From an uncultured Desulfovibrio sp. (GTDB lineage: Bacteria > Desulfobacterota > Desulfovibrionia > Desulfovibrionales > Desulfovibrionaceae): a stretch of DNA of 5,501 nucleotides. Position numbers and translations under genes: made by a program. Positions within the stretch are counted from its first letter, which is position 1, and each line of letters starts with the position of its first letter. Shown here in pieces: positions 1 to 5,501 of this stretch. The DNA is taken from contig CAMLXE010000130.1 of the NCBI GenBank assembly GCA_946490455.1, forward strand, positions 1 through 5,501, written 5' to 3'. A model generated the notes under the pieces. It worked only from the letters and a program-made list of their open reading frames with translations, did not search any database and was not told the DNA's origin.

Positions 1-191
1 TGGATATGATTCGAGAAGGGACAGCTCCAGATGTTGAAAACTTTTCCCGCTTCGCATTAACCCCCGCGGGAATGCGCTTCTATTTCCCCCCCTATCAGGT
101 TGCACCCTGGGCAGCAGGACTGCAGACAGTTGAGATTCCTCTCTCCGAGCTGTCCCCGGCCAAACCACAACGAATCTTGTGGGGGAATTGA
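1..191 (+). CDS. C-terminal end of a DUF3298 / RsiV-like protein (5' partial)
   Basis: Only the last 62 or so codons are in the window. The frame is open from base 3, so the Met at base 6 is internal and not the start. The visible tail contains LTPAGMRFYFPPYQVAPWAAG followed by QTVEIPLSEL. This matches the closing part of the DUF3298 domain as found in RsiV-like proteins: a 'gl.fyF.pYqvaPyaaG...v.ipl.el' pattern. In Bacillus the RsiV family member is a membrane anti-sigma factor that binds lysozyme. In Gram-negative bacteria most DUF3298 proteins are exported or lipoprotein-like and of unknown role. The N-terminus, where a signal peptide or lipobox would be, is outside the window, so location and function cannot be judged. 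The gene stops at a TGA and faces the hypothetical gene at 349-774 tail to tail. The family call is firm; any role is unproven. Confidence 0.8.
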   Translation, partial: DMIREGTAPDVENFSRFALTPAGMRFYFPPYQVAPWAAGLQTVEIPLSELSPAKPQRILWGN

Positions 192-256
192 AAGCGTGTT
201 TCACGAATACAGGAACCTGTCCGTTCAGCAGGCCAGGCGCGATAATTTTCCGTATC

Positions 257-279
257 AAAAAAAGCACAGTCTGACTTGC
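257..279 (-). terminator. Weak candidate terminator for the 349-774 gene
   Basis: Read on the minus strand, a short imperfect hairpin (264-279: 6 bp, a one-base bulge, a 3-base loop) is followed directly by seven T residues (257-263). It lies about 70 bases past the stop of the minus-strand hypothetical gene. The stem is short, so the call rests mainly on the T-run and position. Confidence 0.35.
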
Positions 280-292
280 TGAACGCCTCACT

Positions 293-320
293 GCCCTGCC
301 CTCAGAAATGATGGCGGGGC
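293..320. repeat. GC-rich hairpin in the convergent intergenic region
   Basis: GCCCTGCC at 293-300 pairs with GGCGGGGC at 313-320 (8 bp including one G-U) around a 12-base loop. It sits between two converging genes, where a bidirectional stop is expected, but neither side has a T-run. A longer inverted repeat, CGTTCAGCA at 222-230 against TGCTGAACG at 277-285, also lies in this gap. Its role is uncertain. Confidence 0.4.
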
Positions 321-348
321 ATTCCCACTCTCTGAAATACCAGCGCCG

Positions 349-774
349 TTACAGCGGATGCGCAGCTGTATCTTCAGCCATGGCCGCCAGCATCTTCCAT
401 CTGGCAAAAGAAATCTCTTCATTTTCCAGCTCTTCGCCCTTACGGGCAAGCCAGAGATGAAACTGCGTGACCCGAGTCTGAAAAATCGATGAGGCCAAAA
501 CCGAATCAAGGCTGTCTCCAAGCTGACTGCGGCCATAATTCAGGACGGCCTCGCAGGATAATCCGGCATCGACGGGACTATTGTTCAGGCATTCCAGCAA
601 CGGTTTCAACTGTGGAAAATTTTTCTCAATATCACATGCTGCAGCTTCAGGAACCCGAATGAAGCACCCTTCGGATTCTTCTGCTATCCAGCAGAATCGA
701 AGCCACTGCTCAAAAAATACGGCTTCCAGCAGAAACGCACTTTTTTCCCTGTCTCCCGAATAGGAAGTCTCCAT
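349..774 (-). CDS. Hypothetical protein, 141 residues
   Basis: I do not recognise a named family. The product is soluble-looking, with no signal peptide or membrane segment. It begins with an amphipathic, aromatic-rich stretch (FLLEAVFFEQWLRFCWI, residues 14-30) and has acidic patches at about 31-36 and 114-120. Cysteines fall at 28, 37, 47, 62 and 74 without a CxxC metal motif. Predicted character is mostly alpha-helical. The start is well supported: AGGAG stands 10 bases before the ATG on the minus strand. The gene runs divergently from tex across a 286-base spacer and converges on the DUF3298 gene. Coding is supported by the ribosome binding site, length and protein-like composition. It is probably a lineage-specific conserved protein, but that needs a homology search. 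Confidence 0.75.
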   Translation of the reverse strand: METSYSGDREKSAFLLEAVFFEQWLRFCWIAEESEGCFIRVPEAAACDIEKNFPQLKPLLECLNNSPVDAGLSCEAVLNYGRSQLGDSLDSVLASSIFQTRVTQFHLWLARKGEELENEEISFARWKMLAAMAEDTAAHPL

Positions 775-1060
775 AAAGAATCATCTCCTGCCATTACGCT
801 CCCGATGCTGCGTCAACGCCCCGGATTTACTCCGGGAGCCCTTGAAATGCCGACGCCTTTCAGGTTACGCATTATGAGTTTTATCATGAATGCATAGCTG
901 TGATCTTCAAAGAAGTAAAGAGAACAACACACTAAAAAAATTTTACTTTTTATGATATTCCTCCTATCCTTGTACTTGGCAGGGGCCAGTGAAAACTTTT
1001 CTTTCCTAAACAGAATTACCGAACCGGTTCTGTCGTCTTTTTTCAGCAAGGAGCGTTCAG
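775..1060. other. Divergent intergenic region between the hypothetical gene and tex
   Basis: This 286-base spacer should hold promoters for both flanking genes. On the minus strand a weak pair, TTGAAG (905-910) and CATGAT (883-888) with 16 bases between, could serve the hypothetical gene. No clear promoter for tex is visible; TATGAT at 951-956 lacks a good -35 partner. A perfect 6-bp hairpin (CCCGGA 820-825, TCCGGG 831-836) lies on the hypothetical-gene side. The middle (about 905-960) is AT-rich. No convincing small gene is seen on either strand. Confidence 0.5.
1011..1043 (+). promoter_or_regulatory. Possible leader hairpin with T-run ahead of tex
   Basis: CAGAA-(TTA)-CCG pairs with CGG-TTCTG (1011-1032, 8 bp with a 3-base bulge and 3-base loop). 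Within it is the perfect palindrome GAACCGGTTC at 1021-1030. Six T residues follow at 1038-1043, just before the tex Shine-Dalgarno sequence. It could act as a weak attenuator or be a protein-binding palindrome. The five-base gap before the T-run makes a classic terminator doubtful. Confidence 0.25.
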
Positions 1061-3211
1061 GTGACGGACTACTCCGCACAGATTGCCAGGGAACTGACCA
1101 TCCGACCTCAGCAGGCGCAGGCCGTTATCCGGCTTCTTGCCGAAAAGGCAACCATTCCATTCATAGCCCGATATCGTAAGGAAGCTACGGGAAGTCTTGA
1201 TGAAGTAACAGTAACCGCAATCAGAGATCGCCTGCAGGCGTTACAGATTCTGGATCAACGACGTGCAAGCATCAGAAATGCTCTGGAAGAGCGGGGGCTC
1301 CTTAATTCCCAGCTCAGTCAGGCTCTCGAAAAGGCCTCCACGCTTGCGGCTCTGGAGGATCTCTATCTCCCCTATCGTCCCAAGCGCAGAACAAGAGCCC
1401 AGGTTGCCAGAGAAAAGGGACTGGAACCTCTGGCACTCAGCTTGCTCCAGCAAAAGGGGAAAGATCCCGCCATACTGGCTGTGAAGTATATTTCATCCGA
1501 GAAAGATGTATCTGACGTGGAAACAGCGCTTGCCGGAGCTCGTGACATTCTGGCAGAACGCTGTACGGAACATCCTGCAATTCGAGAGCGGATGCGGGCA
1601 CTGTTCCGGAAACAAGGTCTGCTCCGTAGCCGAGTGGTTTCTCGAAAACAGCAGGATGAAGATGCCGCAAAGTTTCGGGACTATTTTCTCTGGGAGGAAC
1701 CAGTGGATAAGGTTCCTTCCCATCGCGTTCTGGCCATGTTTCGAGGGGAAGAAGAAGGCATTCTTCGACTTTCTCTCCGGCCCCATGACGAAGAGGCTGC
1801 GCAATCCATCCTCGAACGTCTCTTCATTCGCTCCAATACCTCCGAAAGCAGCCAGATAAGGACAGCACTGCGCGATGGTTACACAAGGCTGCTGGCTCCG
1901 GCACTCGAAAACGAACTCAGAGCAGAACTGAAACAGAGAGCCGATACCGAGGCCATACGCATCTTTTCGGACAATCTCAGACAGATTCTCCTTGCGCCTC
2001 CTCTGGGGGCCAAACGTATCATGGGGGTAGATCCCGGATTCCGTACGGGATGCAAGGTTGTTTGCCTTGACAATTCGGGAATTCTTCTTGAATACACCAC
2101 AATCAATCCCCATTCCGGATCGGAAAAGACTCGGCAGGAAGCAGAACAAAGCCTTCTGCATCTTGTACGGACTCACGCTATTGAAGCAATCGCCGTGGGT
2201 AACGGCACAGCAGGAAGAGAAACGGAGCGCTTCTTGCGCAACATCCCCAATTGGCCCAATATTCCTATCATCATGGTCAATGAAAGTGGTGCTTCTGTCT
2301 ACTCGGCATCAGAACTGGCCAGAGCGGAATTTCCAGATCTCGATCTGACTTACCGAAGCGCGATTTCCATCGGGCGTCGTCTGGCTGATCCACTGGCGGA
2401 ACTGATCAAGATTGACCCTCGATCCATCGGCGTCGGTCAATATCAGCATGATGTCAATCAGACAGCCCTCAGACGCAGTCTTAACGATGTTGTTGACAGC
2501 TGTGTCAATGCTGTCGGCGTAGATGTCAATACAGCCAGCGAACAGCTGCTGACCCATGTTTCCGGACTGGGAGCAACCCTCGCACACAACATTGTCATGT
2601 ATCGCCAGGAAAATGGTCCGTTCAGAAACCGTCGGGAACTGCTTGCTGTCCCCCGCCTTGGCCCTGGAGCCTTTGAACAGTGTTCAGGCTTTCTGCGTAT
2701 CAAGGATGGTAATCAGCCTCTTGACGCCAGCGCCGTACACCCTGAGGCCTATCCCGTTGTTGAAGCCATGGCCAGAGATTTGCATACCACCGTGATAAAA
2801 CTCATGCACAATGCTTCCCTGCGCCGCTCCATCGAACTCTCCCGCTATGTTGATGAGCGCTTTGGCATCCCCTCTCTCACGGACATCATGGCAGAACTTG
2901 AAAAACCGGGACGCGATCCCCGTCCCCCACTGACAGCATTTGCCTTTTCTGATCACATTCATTCTCTTCAGGATCTCCGTCCTGGCATGATCCTTCCCGG
3001 TATTGTCACCAATATCACGGCATTCGGAGCCTTTGTCGATATTGGTGTACATCAGGACGGGCTTGTCCACATCAGCAGGCTTGCCGATCACTTCGTGAAG
3101 AACCCCAGCGAAATCGTCAGGGTTCATCAGGAAGTCCATGTCACGGTTCTTGAAGTGGATATGCAGCGTAAACGAATTTCCCTGAGCATGCGACACCAGG
3201 ATCAACCTTAA
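1061..3211 (+). CDS. tex: Tex family transcription accessory protein (S1 RNA-binding)
   Basis: The product is 716 residues, close to the usual length for Tex (roughly 720-780). Tex is a cytoplasmic nucleic-acid-binding protein related to eukaryotic Spt6 and linked to transcription; it was first tied to toxin expression in Bordetella. Domains in order: helical Tex N-terminal region (about 1-190) with IPFIARYRKEATGSLDE at 32-48 and LYLPYRPKRRTRAQVAREKG at 101-120; YqgF/RNase H-like fold (about 318-445) opening with GVDPGFRTGCK at 322 and containing VGNGTAGRETE at 379 and NESGASVYSASE at 407; a helix-hairpin-helix region (about 475-560) with GVDVNTAS, SGLGATLAHNIV and PRLGPGAFEQ; and a C-terminal S1 domain (about 638-712) with GIVTNITAFGAFVDIG and DGLVHISRL. 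All parts are intact. The GTG start is chosen because AAGGAG stands 7 bases upstream and the protein begins where family members do. The acidic protein gene follows after 17 bases, suggesting a bicistronic unit. Confidence 0.97.
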   Translation: MTDYSAQIARELTIRPQQAQAVIRLLAEKATIPFIARYRKEATGSLDEVTVTAIRDRLQALQILDQRRASIRNALEERGLLNSQLSQALEKASTLAALEDLYLPYRPKRRTRAQVAREKGLEPLALSLLQQKGKDPAILAVKYISSEKDVSDVETALAGARDILAERCTEHPAIRERMRALFRKQGLLRSRVVSRKQQDEDAAKFRDYFLWEEPVDKVPSHRVLAMFRGEEEGILRLSLRPHDEEAAQSILERLFIRSNTSESSQIRTALRDGYTRLLAPALENELRAELKQRADTEAIRIFSDNLRQILLAPPLGAKRIMGVDPGFRTGCKVVCLDNSGILLEYTTINPHSGSEKTRQEAEQSLLHLVRTHAIEAIAVGNGTAGRETERFLRNIPNWPNIPIIMVNESGASVYSASELARAEFPDLDLTYRSAISIGRRLADPLAELIKIDPRSIGVGQYQHDVNQTALRRSLNDVVDSCVNAVGVDVNTASEQLLTHVSGLGATLAHNIVMYRQENGPFRNRRELLAVPRLGPGAFEQCSGFLRIKDGNQPLDASAVHPEAYPVVEAMARDLHTTVIKLMHNASLRRSIELSRYVDERFGIPSLTDIMAELEKPGRDPRPPLTAFAFSDHIHSLQDLRPGMILPGIVTNITAFGAFVDIGVHQDGLVHISRLADHFVKNPSEIVRVHQEVHVTVLEVDMQRKRISLSMRHQDQP

Positions 3212-3228
3212 CCATAAGGAAACAATTC

Positions 3229-3546
3229 ATGAAAACAGTGGTTCCCGCCCCCCAGTTTGTCCATCTTACGGAAGAAGAAGTCATGGACCGCCTCGACACA
3301 TGGGAAGCGTCCCTTGATGAACAGGAAGAACCTGATCTGCCGGAAAGCACCATCGATCCTGTTGTTGCCGAAGTAGAAAGACTCATTACAGGCTATACCG
3401 ACAAGTTTGATGCCTATTGCCGGCAGCACGGAGAAATCCCGGAAGAAGCTCTGCTTTACAGACCAGCTTCCGGGATCGAACGTGTCGCCTTCCAGATCTT
3501 TACCGAAGCCCTGCATGATTCGCTCATGGAGGAAGATGACGAATAG
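3229..3546 (+). CDS. Small acidic hypothetical protein downstream of tex, 105 residues
   Basis: I do not recognise a family. The gene starts 17 bases after the tex stop, and AAGGA (3216-3220) lies 8 bases before its ATG, so it is very likely read from the same transcript. The protein is strongly acidic: I count 28 Asp/Glu against 7 Lys/Arg. It has an acidic linker (about 30-40, DEQEEPDLPES), a probable amphipathic helix (42-65, DPVVAEVERLITGYTDKF...) and a C-terminal tail of five acidic residues (EEDDE). There is one cysteine, no signal peptide and no membrane segment. The charge and position would suit a small partner or modulator of a nucleic-acid-binding protein such as Tex, but this is inference only. 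Confidence 0.82.
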   Translation: MKTVVPAPQFVHLTEEEVMDRLDTWEASLDEQEEPDLPESTIDPVVAEVERLITGYTDKFDAYCRQHGEIPEEALLYRPASGIERVAFQIFTEALHDSLMEEDDE

Positions 3547-3555
3547 GCTCACTGT

Positions 3556-3588
3556 GAGGGACAGCAGATGGCGCAACTGCTGTCTCTC
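3556..3588 (+). terminator. Hairpin after the tex operon, probable transcription terminator
   Basis: A 12-bp stem (3556-3567 with 3577-3588, one G-U pair) closes a 9-base loop, starting 9 bases after the acidic gene's stop. The downstream side is pyrimidine-rich (CTCTCCTAC) but lacks a true T-run, so termination may be incomplete or need a factor. The integrase remnant ends right beside it. Confidence 0.5.
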
Positions 3589-4467
3589 CTACACCGAGCA
3601 GCCTTCCTTTCTGCTTCTTATTGCATCAACGTAGCTGTTCAGCCCCCAGTCAAGTCACAAAACAGCATGTAAGGGCACTCTACGCCTTGAGCTGACCGTC
3701 TTCAGCTCATTCTCACCCTTGTGAGGTCTGATAAAGGCAAAGGGCAAGTTTCCTTCAACACCAATATCAGCCACGTGGAGCCTGCAAATTTCCTCGACAC
3801 GTGCCCCGGTAAAGCAACCAAGGAGAATGATGAACCTGTACTCAATCTCATATGGCCTTGGTTTCGTCTTGGTAAAGAGTTCCGAGCCAAGGACATAGTG
3901 GATTTGCTCAACCGAATAGGGCAGCCTCCTCGGCTCAATGCTCCTATGGCTTGTAATGGTGATGCCTTCAGCTGGGTTTTTATCCTTGGCTATCAAGTCA
4001 TTCTGAACGGAGTAGCTGAAGAGTGTTTTCAATAGGCTGATGTATTTTTTGACGGTCTGCGAACTTCTCTTGTTTGCGAACAGTTCATCCTTCACGGCAA
4101 GGACATCAGCCTTGGAGTAGGTTCGGATATCCTTATCACCGATCAAGGTAATGATTCGTCCCAATACTGATTTTGATTCAACCTGAGTGGACAGTCTCAG
4201 TCCCTTTTCCGAAGCGTACTTCTCGAATACCTGAGTCAAAGTAAGGCCCTGCTGCATACTGGGGCTAACCGCGACCCCGGTTGTCATTGTGGAGAACTCA
4301 ATCAGTGTTTTCTCGATAAGGGGGAGGGCTTTCAGTTTGGCCTGAAGTTTATCGGTTACGCCCAGCGACCTTACGATTTCGCCCTTTCCGATTTTTAGTC
4401 TCAATCTGTTTGGGACACTGATTCTGACATAATAGAAGCCGTTCACTCTCTTCTGTAGATAGAACAT
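3589..4467 (-). pseudogene. Phage-type tyrosine recombinase (integrase), nonsense-broken and C-terminally deleted
   Basis: The intact part encodes 270 residues (4467 down to a TGA at 3657-3655). Residues 1-50 (MFYLQKRVNGFYYVRISVPN...) match the DUF6538-type N-terminal domain of phage integrases. Residues about 73-170 form the SAM-like core-binding domain. The catalytic domain begins near 180 and shows the first catalytic Arg in TGARVEEICRL (Arg223) and the beta-hairpin Lys256 before RRRVPLH. The frame then hits TGA, yet the 21 codons after it (LDWGLNSYVDAIRSRKEG..., to TAG at 3591-3589) still read like the segment that follows VPLHPVL in this family. That implies a nonsense mutation plus a later loss of the rest. 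The HxxR motif, the second His/Trp and the catalytic Tyr are absent, so recombination activity is not expected. No strong Shine-Dalgarno sequence precedes the ATG. It is probably a remnant of a prophage or genomic island inserted near tRNA-Glu. Confidence 0.85.
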
Positions 4468-4468
4468 G

Positions 4469-4484
4469 TAATATCTCGATATTA
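4469..4484. promoter_or_regulatory. AT-rich palindrome directly upstream of the integrase start
   Basis: TAATATC and GATATTA form a perfect 7-bp inverted repeat with a 2-base centre, ending one base before the integrase ATG, where the ribosome binding site should be. It looks like an operator or a translation-blocking hairpin left from the mobile element. It may be chance in AT-rich DNA. Confidence 0.3.
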
Positions 4485-4516
4485 TTGGTAAAATTTTGTT
4501 ATATTTTTCACGATAT

Positions 4517-4536
4517 GGTACAGATGTACGGTACAG
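4517..4536. repeat. Direct repeat GGTACAG x2 upstream of the integrase
   Basis: GGTACAG occurs at 4517-4523 and 4530-4536, 13 bases apart (just over one helical turn), with ATGTAC between them so that GTAC recurs three times. The spacing and location are what integrase arm-type sites or a regulator's paired sites would show. There are only two copies, so the call is tentative. Confidence 0.35.
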
Positions 4537-4547
4537 AGAATTTGGAC

Positions 4548-4596
4548 AAAAAAAGAGTCCATTGAAATAATTTTATCAATCATTTCAATGGACTCT
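4548..4596 (-). terminator. Strong intrinsic terminator of the tRNA-Glu unit
   Basis: A perfect 15-bp stem (4554-4568 with 4582-4596) closes a 13-base loop. Read on the minus strand, it is followed by a run of seven T residues. It begins 8 bases past the tRNA 3' end. On the plus strand the stem is followed by A residues, so it works in one direction only. Confidence 0.9.
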
Positions 4597-4604
4597 AAAA
4601 AAAT

Positions 4605-4680
4605 TGGCGTCACCAAGCGGATTTGAACCGCTCTTAGCGGCGTGAGAGGCCGCCGTCCTAACCGGATAGACGATGGTGAC
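4605..4680 (-). tRNA. tRNA-Glu (anticodon CTC)
   Basis: The minus strand folds as a complete 76-base cloverleaf. The acceptor stem GTCACCA pairs with TGGTGAC, followed by discriminator G and encoded CCA. The D arm GTC...GAC encloses TATCCGGTTAG. The anticodon stem GCGGC/GCCGC has loop CTCTCAC, giving anticodon CTC, which reads GAG. The variable loop is short, and the T stem AGCGG/CCGCT encloses TTCAAAT. Length and layout match bacterial tRNA-Glu. It has its own promoter and terminator. Its 3' end points toward the integrase remnant, a common insertion arrangement. Confidence 0.96.
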
Positions 4681-4695
4681 GCATTCAATGGGCGC

Positions 4696-4724
4696 ATCGT
4701 ATGCGGATGTGCAGTCTCTGTCAA
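4696..4724 (-). promoter_or_regulatory. Sigma-70-type promoter of tRNA-Glu
   Basis: On the minus strand a consensus TTGACA (4724-4719) is followed by exactly 17 bases and TACGAT (4701-4696, matching four of six consensus positions). Transcription would begin near 4689-4687, leaving a leader of under ten bases before the mature tRNA 5' end at 4680. Confidence 0.8.
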
Positions 4725-5471
4725 GGGACAAAACAAACCCCATACCCCTTAAACTCCACCAGCCCGTTCCCGCGATCCGTATCTCAAGGGCAGTACCAGC
4801 GGAATAAAGGAATCAGGAGTGCATCAGGAAACGCTGCCAGTCTGTTCCCAACTCCCGAAAAGGTATGGCGGATTGTAATATTCAGGTCTCGCTGCACAGA
4901 TATTTCCTATAGATATAACCACGCTTTCATAACCTCAATAAAAGGCAACTGCCTGTGTGAACGACGGGGCAGCATGATTCAAAAAATGCATTCTGAGCCA
5001 CCCTATTCAGGGCAGGCTGTCCCTCCAGCCTGCTTCAGGGGATGCTCTATCTGATTGACAATGCATATCAATCAGTTGTCTTTTTCACCCGTACGCCCTA
5101 TCTTCAGTCCATGTTCGGCCGCTGCTCCATATCCGAAGACTATGCGGCAACATGCCTGATTTCTCTAGGATGACCATGCATGCAACTTTTGAGGATGTCA
5201 TGTCTGTATCCATTTTCTGTTCTGGCTTTACATGACGCTGATGGTGGTGGGGCTGTATGTCCCCATCATATCTGACTGTCAGCTGTCAGTGAAATCTGCA
5301 GGTCTGAAACCTTTCTGACCTGCGGCATCCCCACCCTGAGCTGTCTTCTCTGGCTGGGTACACATTGAATCTACAAAACAGGTAGTTCGGGAAGATTCCT
5401 TCCATTCCGAACGCTCCGAACAAAGGCTGTGATCTCTCCAGCAGGCACCTGCAGTTACAGGAATACCATTC
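4725..5471. other. Long stretch without a convincing gene
   Basis: About 750 bases upstream of the tRNA promoter carry no ORF with good coding character and a ribosome binding site. A 117-codon open frame on the plus strand (4701-5054) is low in hydrophobic residues, overlaps the tRNA promoter and lacks a good start site, so I do not call it. The stretch holds an 8-bp hairpin (5012-5033, GCAGGCTG/CAGCCTGC), a Fur-like palindrome, three linked micro-ORFs (5111-5318) and a small tandem repeat (CTGTCAG twice, 5276-5289). It may be long regulatory DNA or a decayed gene. Confidence 0.5.
5051..5075. promoter_or_regulatory. Fur-box-like palindrome
   Basis: CTGATTGA (5051-5058) and TCAATCAG (5068-5075) form a perfect 8-bp inverted repeat with a 9-base centre. 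The core TTGACAATGCATATCAA resembles the Fur-type operator layout of TGATAAT-like heptamers facing each other, with TTGAyAAT...ATCAA matching best. Fur represses iron-uptake genes when iron is plentiful. No iron gene is visible beside it; the only plus-strand coding candidates downstream are micro-ORFs from 5111 and a start at 5472. A different regulator with a similar palindrome is possible. Confidence 0.45.
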
Positions 5472-5501
5472 ATGAAACTGAAATTTTTCTGGAGACATTC
5501 A
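5472..5501 (+). CDS. Possible start of a gene running off the window (3' partial)
   Basis: An ATG at 5472 opens a frame (MKLKFFWRHS) that stays open to the window end. AGGA at 5459-5462 stands 9 bases upstream, a usable ribosome binding site. Ten codons are too few to identify a product. The Lys-rich then aromatic start could be a signal sequence or chance. Confidence 0.3.
   Translation, partial: MKLKFFWRHS

Noticed and set aside
813..1079. 88-codon open frame on the minus strand in the divergent spacer
   Set aside because: It starts inside the tex coding region, spans the tex ribosome binding site, and its protein is Lys/Arg/Ser-rich without domain character.
1493..2176. 227-codon open frame on the minus strand
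   Set aside because: It lies wholly antisense to the intact, well-matched tex gene, has no ribosome binding site and its composition is that of a shadow frame.
2684..3205. 173-codon open frame on the minus strand
   Set aside because: It is antisense to the tex helix-hairpin-helix and S1 coding sequence; the forward frame carries the conserved motifs.
3721..4035. 104-codon plus-strand frame
   Set aside because: It is antisense to the integrase remnant, whose frame carries clear family motifs.
5012..5033. Perfect 8-bp hairpin GCAGGCTG/CAGCCTGC as a terminator
   Set aside because: There is no T-run on either strand and no gene ends next to it, so no terminator call is justified.
4701..5054. 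117-codon open frame on the plus strand
   Set aside because: It begins inside the tRNA-Glu promoter, has no Shine-Dalgarno sequence, and its Ser/Pro/Arg/Cys-rich composition looks non-coding.
5286..5498. Overlapping 64- and 70-codon frames on the minus strand at the right end
   Set aside because: Both are rich in Cys, Arg and Ser, overlap each other in different frames, and show no recognisable motif.

Overview
The window reads as ordinary bacterial chromosome with one decayed mobile-element scar. The set of genes (an RsiV/DUF3298-type protein end, a Tex transcription accessory protein, small lineage-type hypothetical proteins, a DUF6538-type integrase beside tRNA-Glu) and the moderate base composition fit a deltaproteobacterial anaerobe of the Desulfovibrionaceae type. 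That placement is an inference from overall impression; no sequence search was run.

Layout. 1-191 (+) is the end of a DUF3298/RsiV-like protein whose start lies outside the window. It converges on a 141-residue hypothetical protein at 349-774 (-). A 286-base divergent spacer follows, then tex (1061-3211, +), which is complete and intact, with a good Shine-Dalgarno sequence and a GTG start. A small, very acidic 105-residue protein (3229-3546, +) follows tex after 17 bases, so the two are probably co-transcribed, and a hairpin at 3556-3588 may end the unit.

At 3589-4467 (-) lies a tyrosine-recombinase (phage-type integrase) pseudogene. It keeps its N-terminal domain, its core-binding domain and the first part of the catalytic domain. 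It then meets an in-frame TGA, after which recognisable integrase sequence runs on for about 20 codons before homology ends. The catalytic His, Arg and Tyr are gone. Behind it stands a complete single-gene tRNA-Glu(CTC) unit on the minus strand: a promoter with a perfect TTGACA, a tRNA with encoded CCA, and a strong 15-bp terminator.

4725-5471 holds no convincing gene. It contains a Fur-box-like palindrome (5051-5075) followed by three tiny ORFs linked by ATGA overlaps, which may be a decayed gene or chance. A possible coding start at 5472 runs off the window end.

I see no complete, novel multi-gene system. The items most worth a second look are the integrase scar next to an intact tRNA unit, the orphan Fur-like box with its linked micro-ORFs, and the conserved-looking acidic partner of tex.
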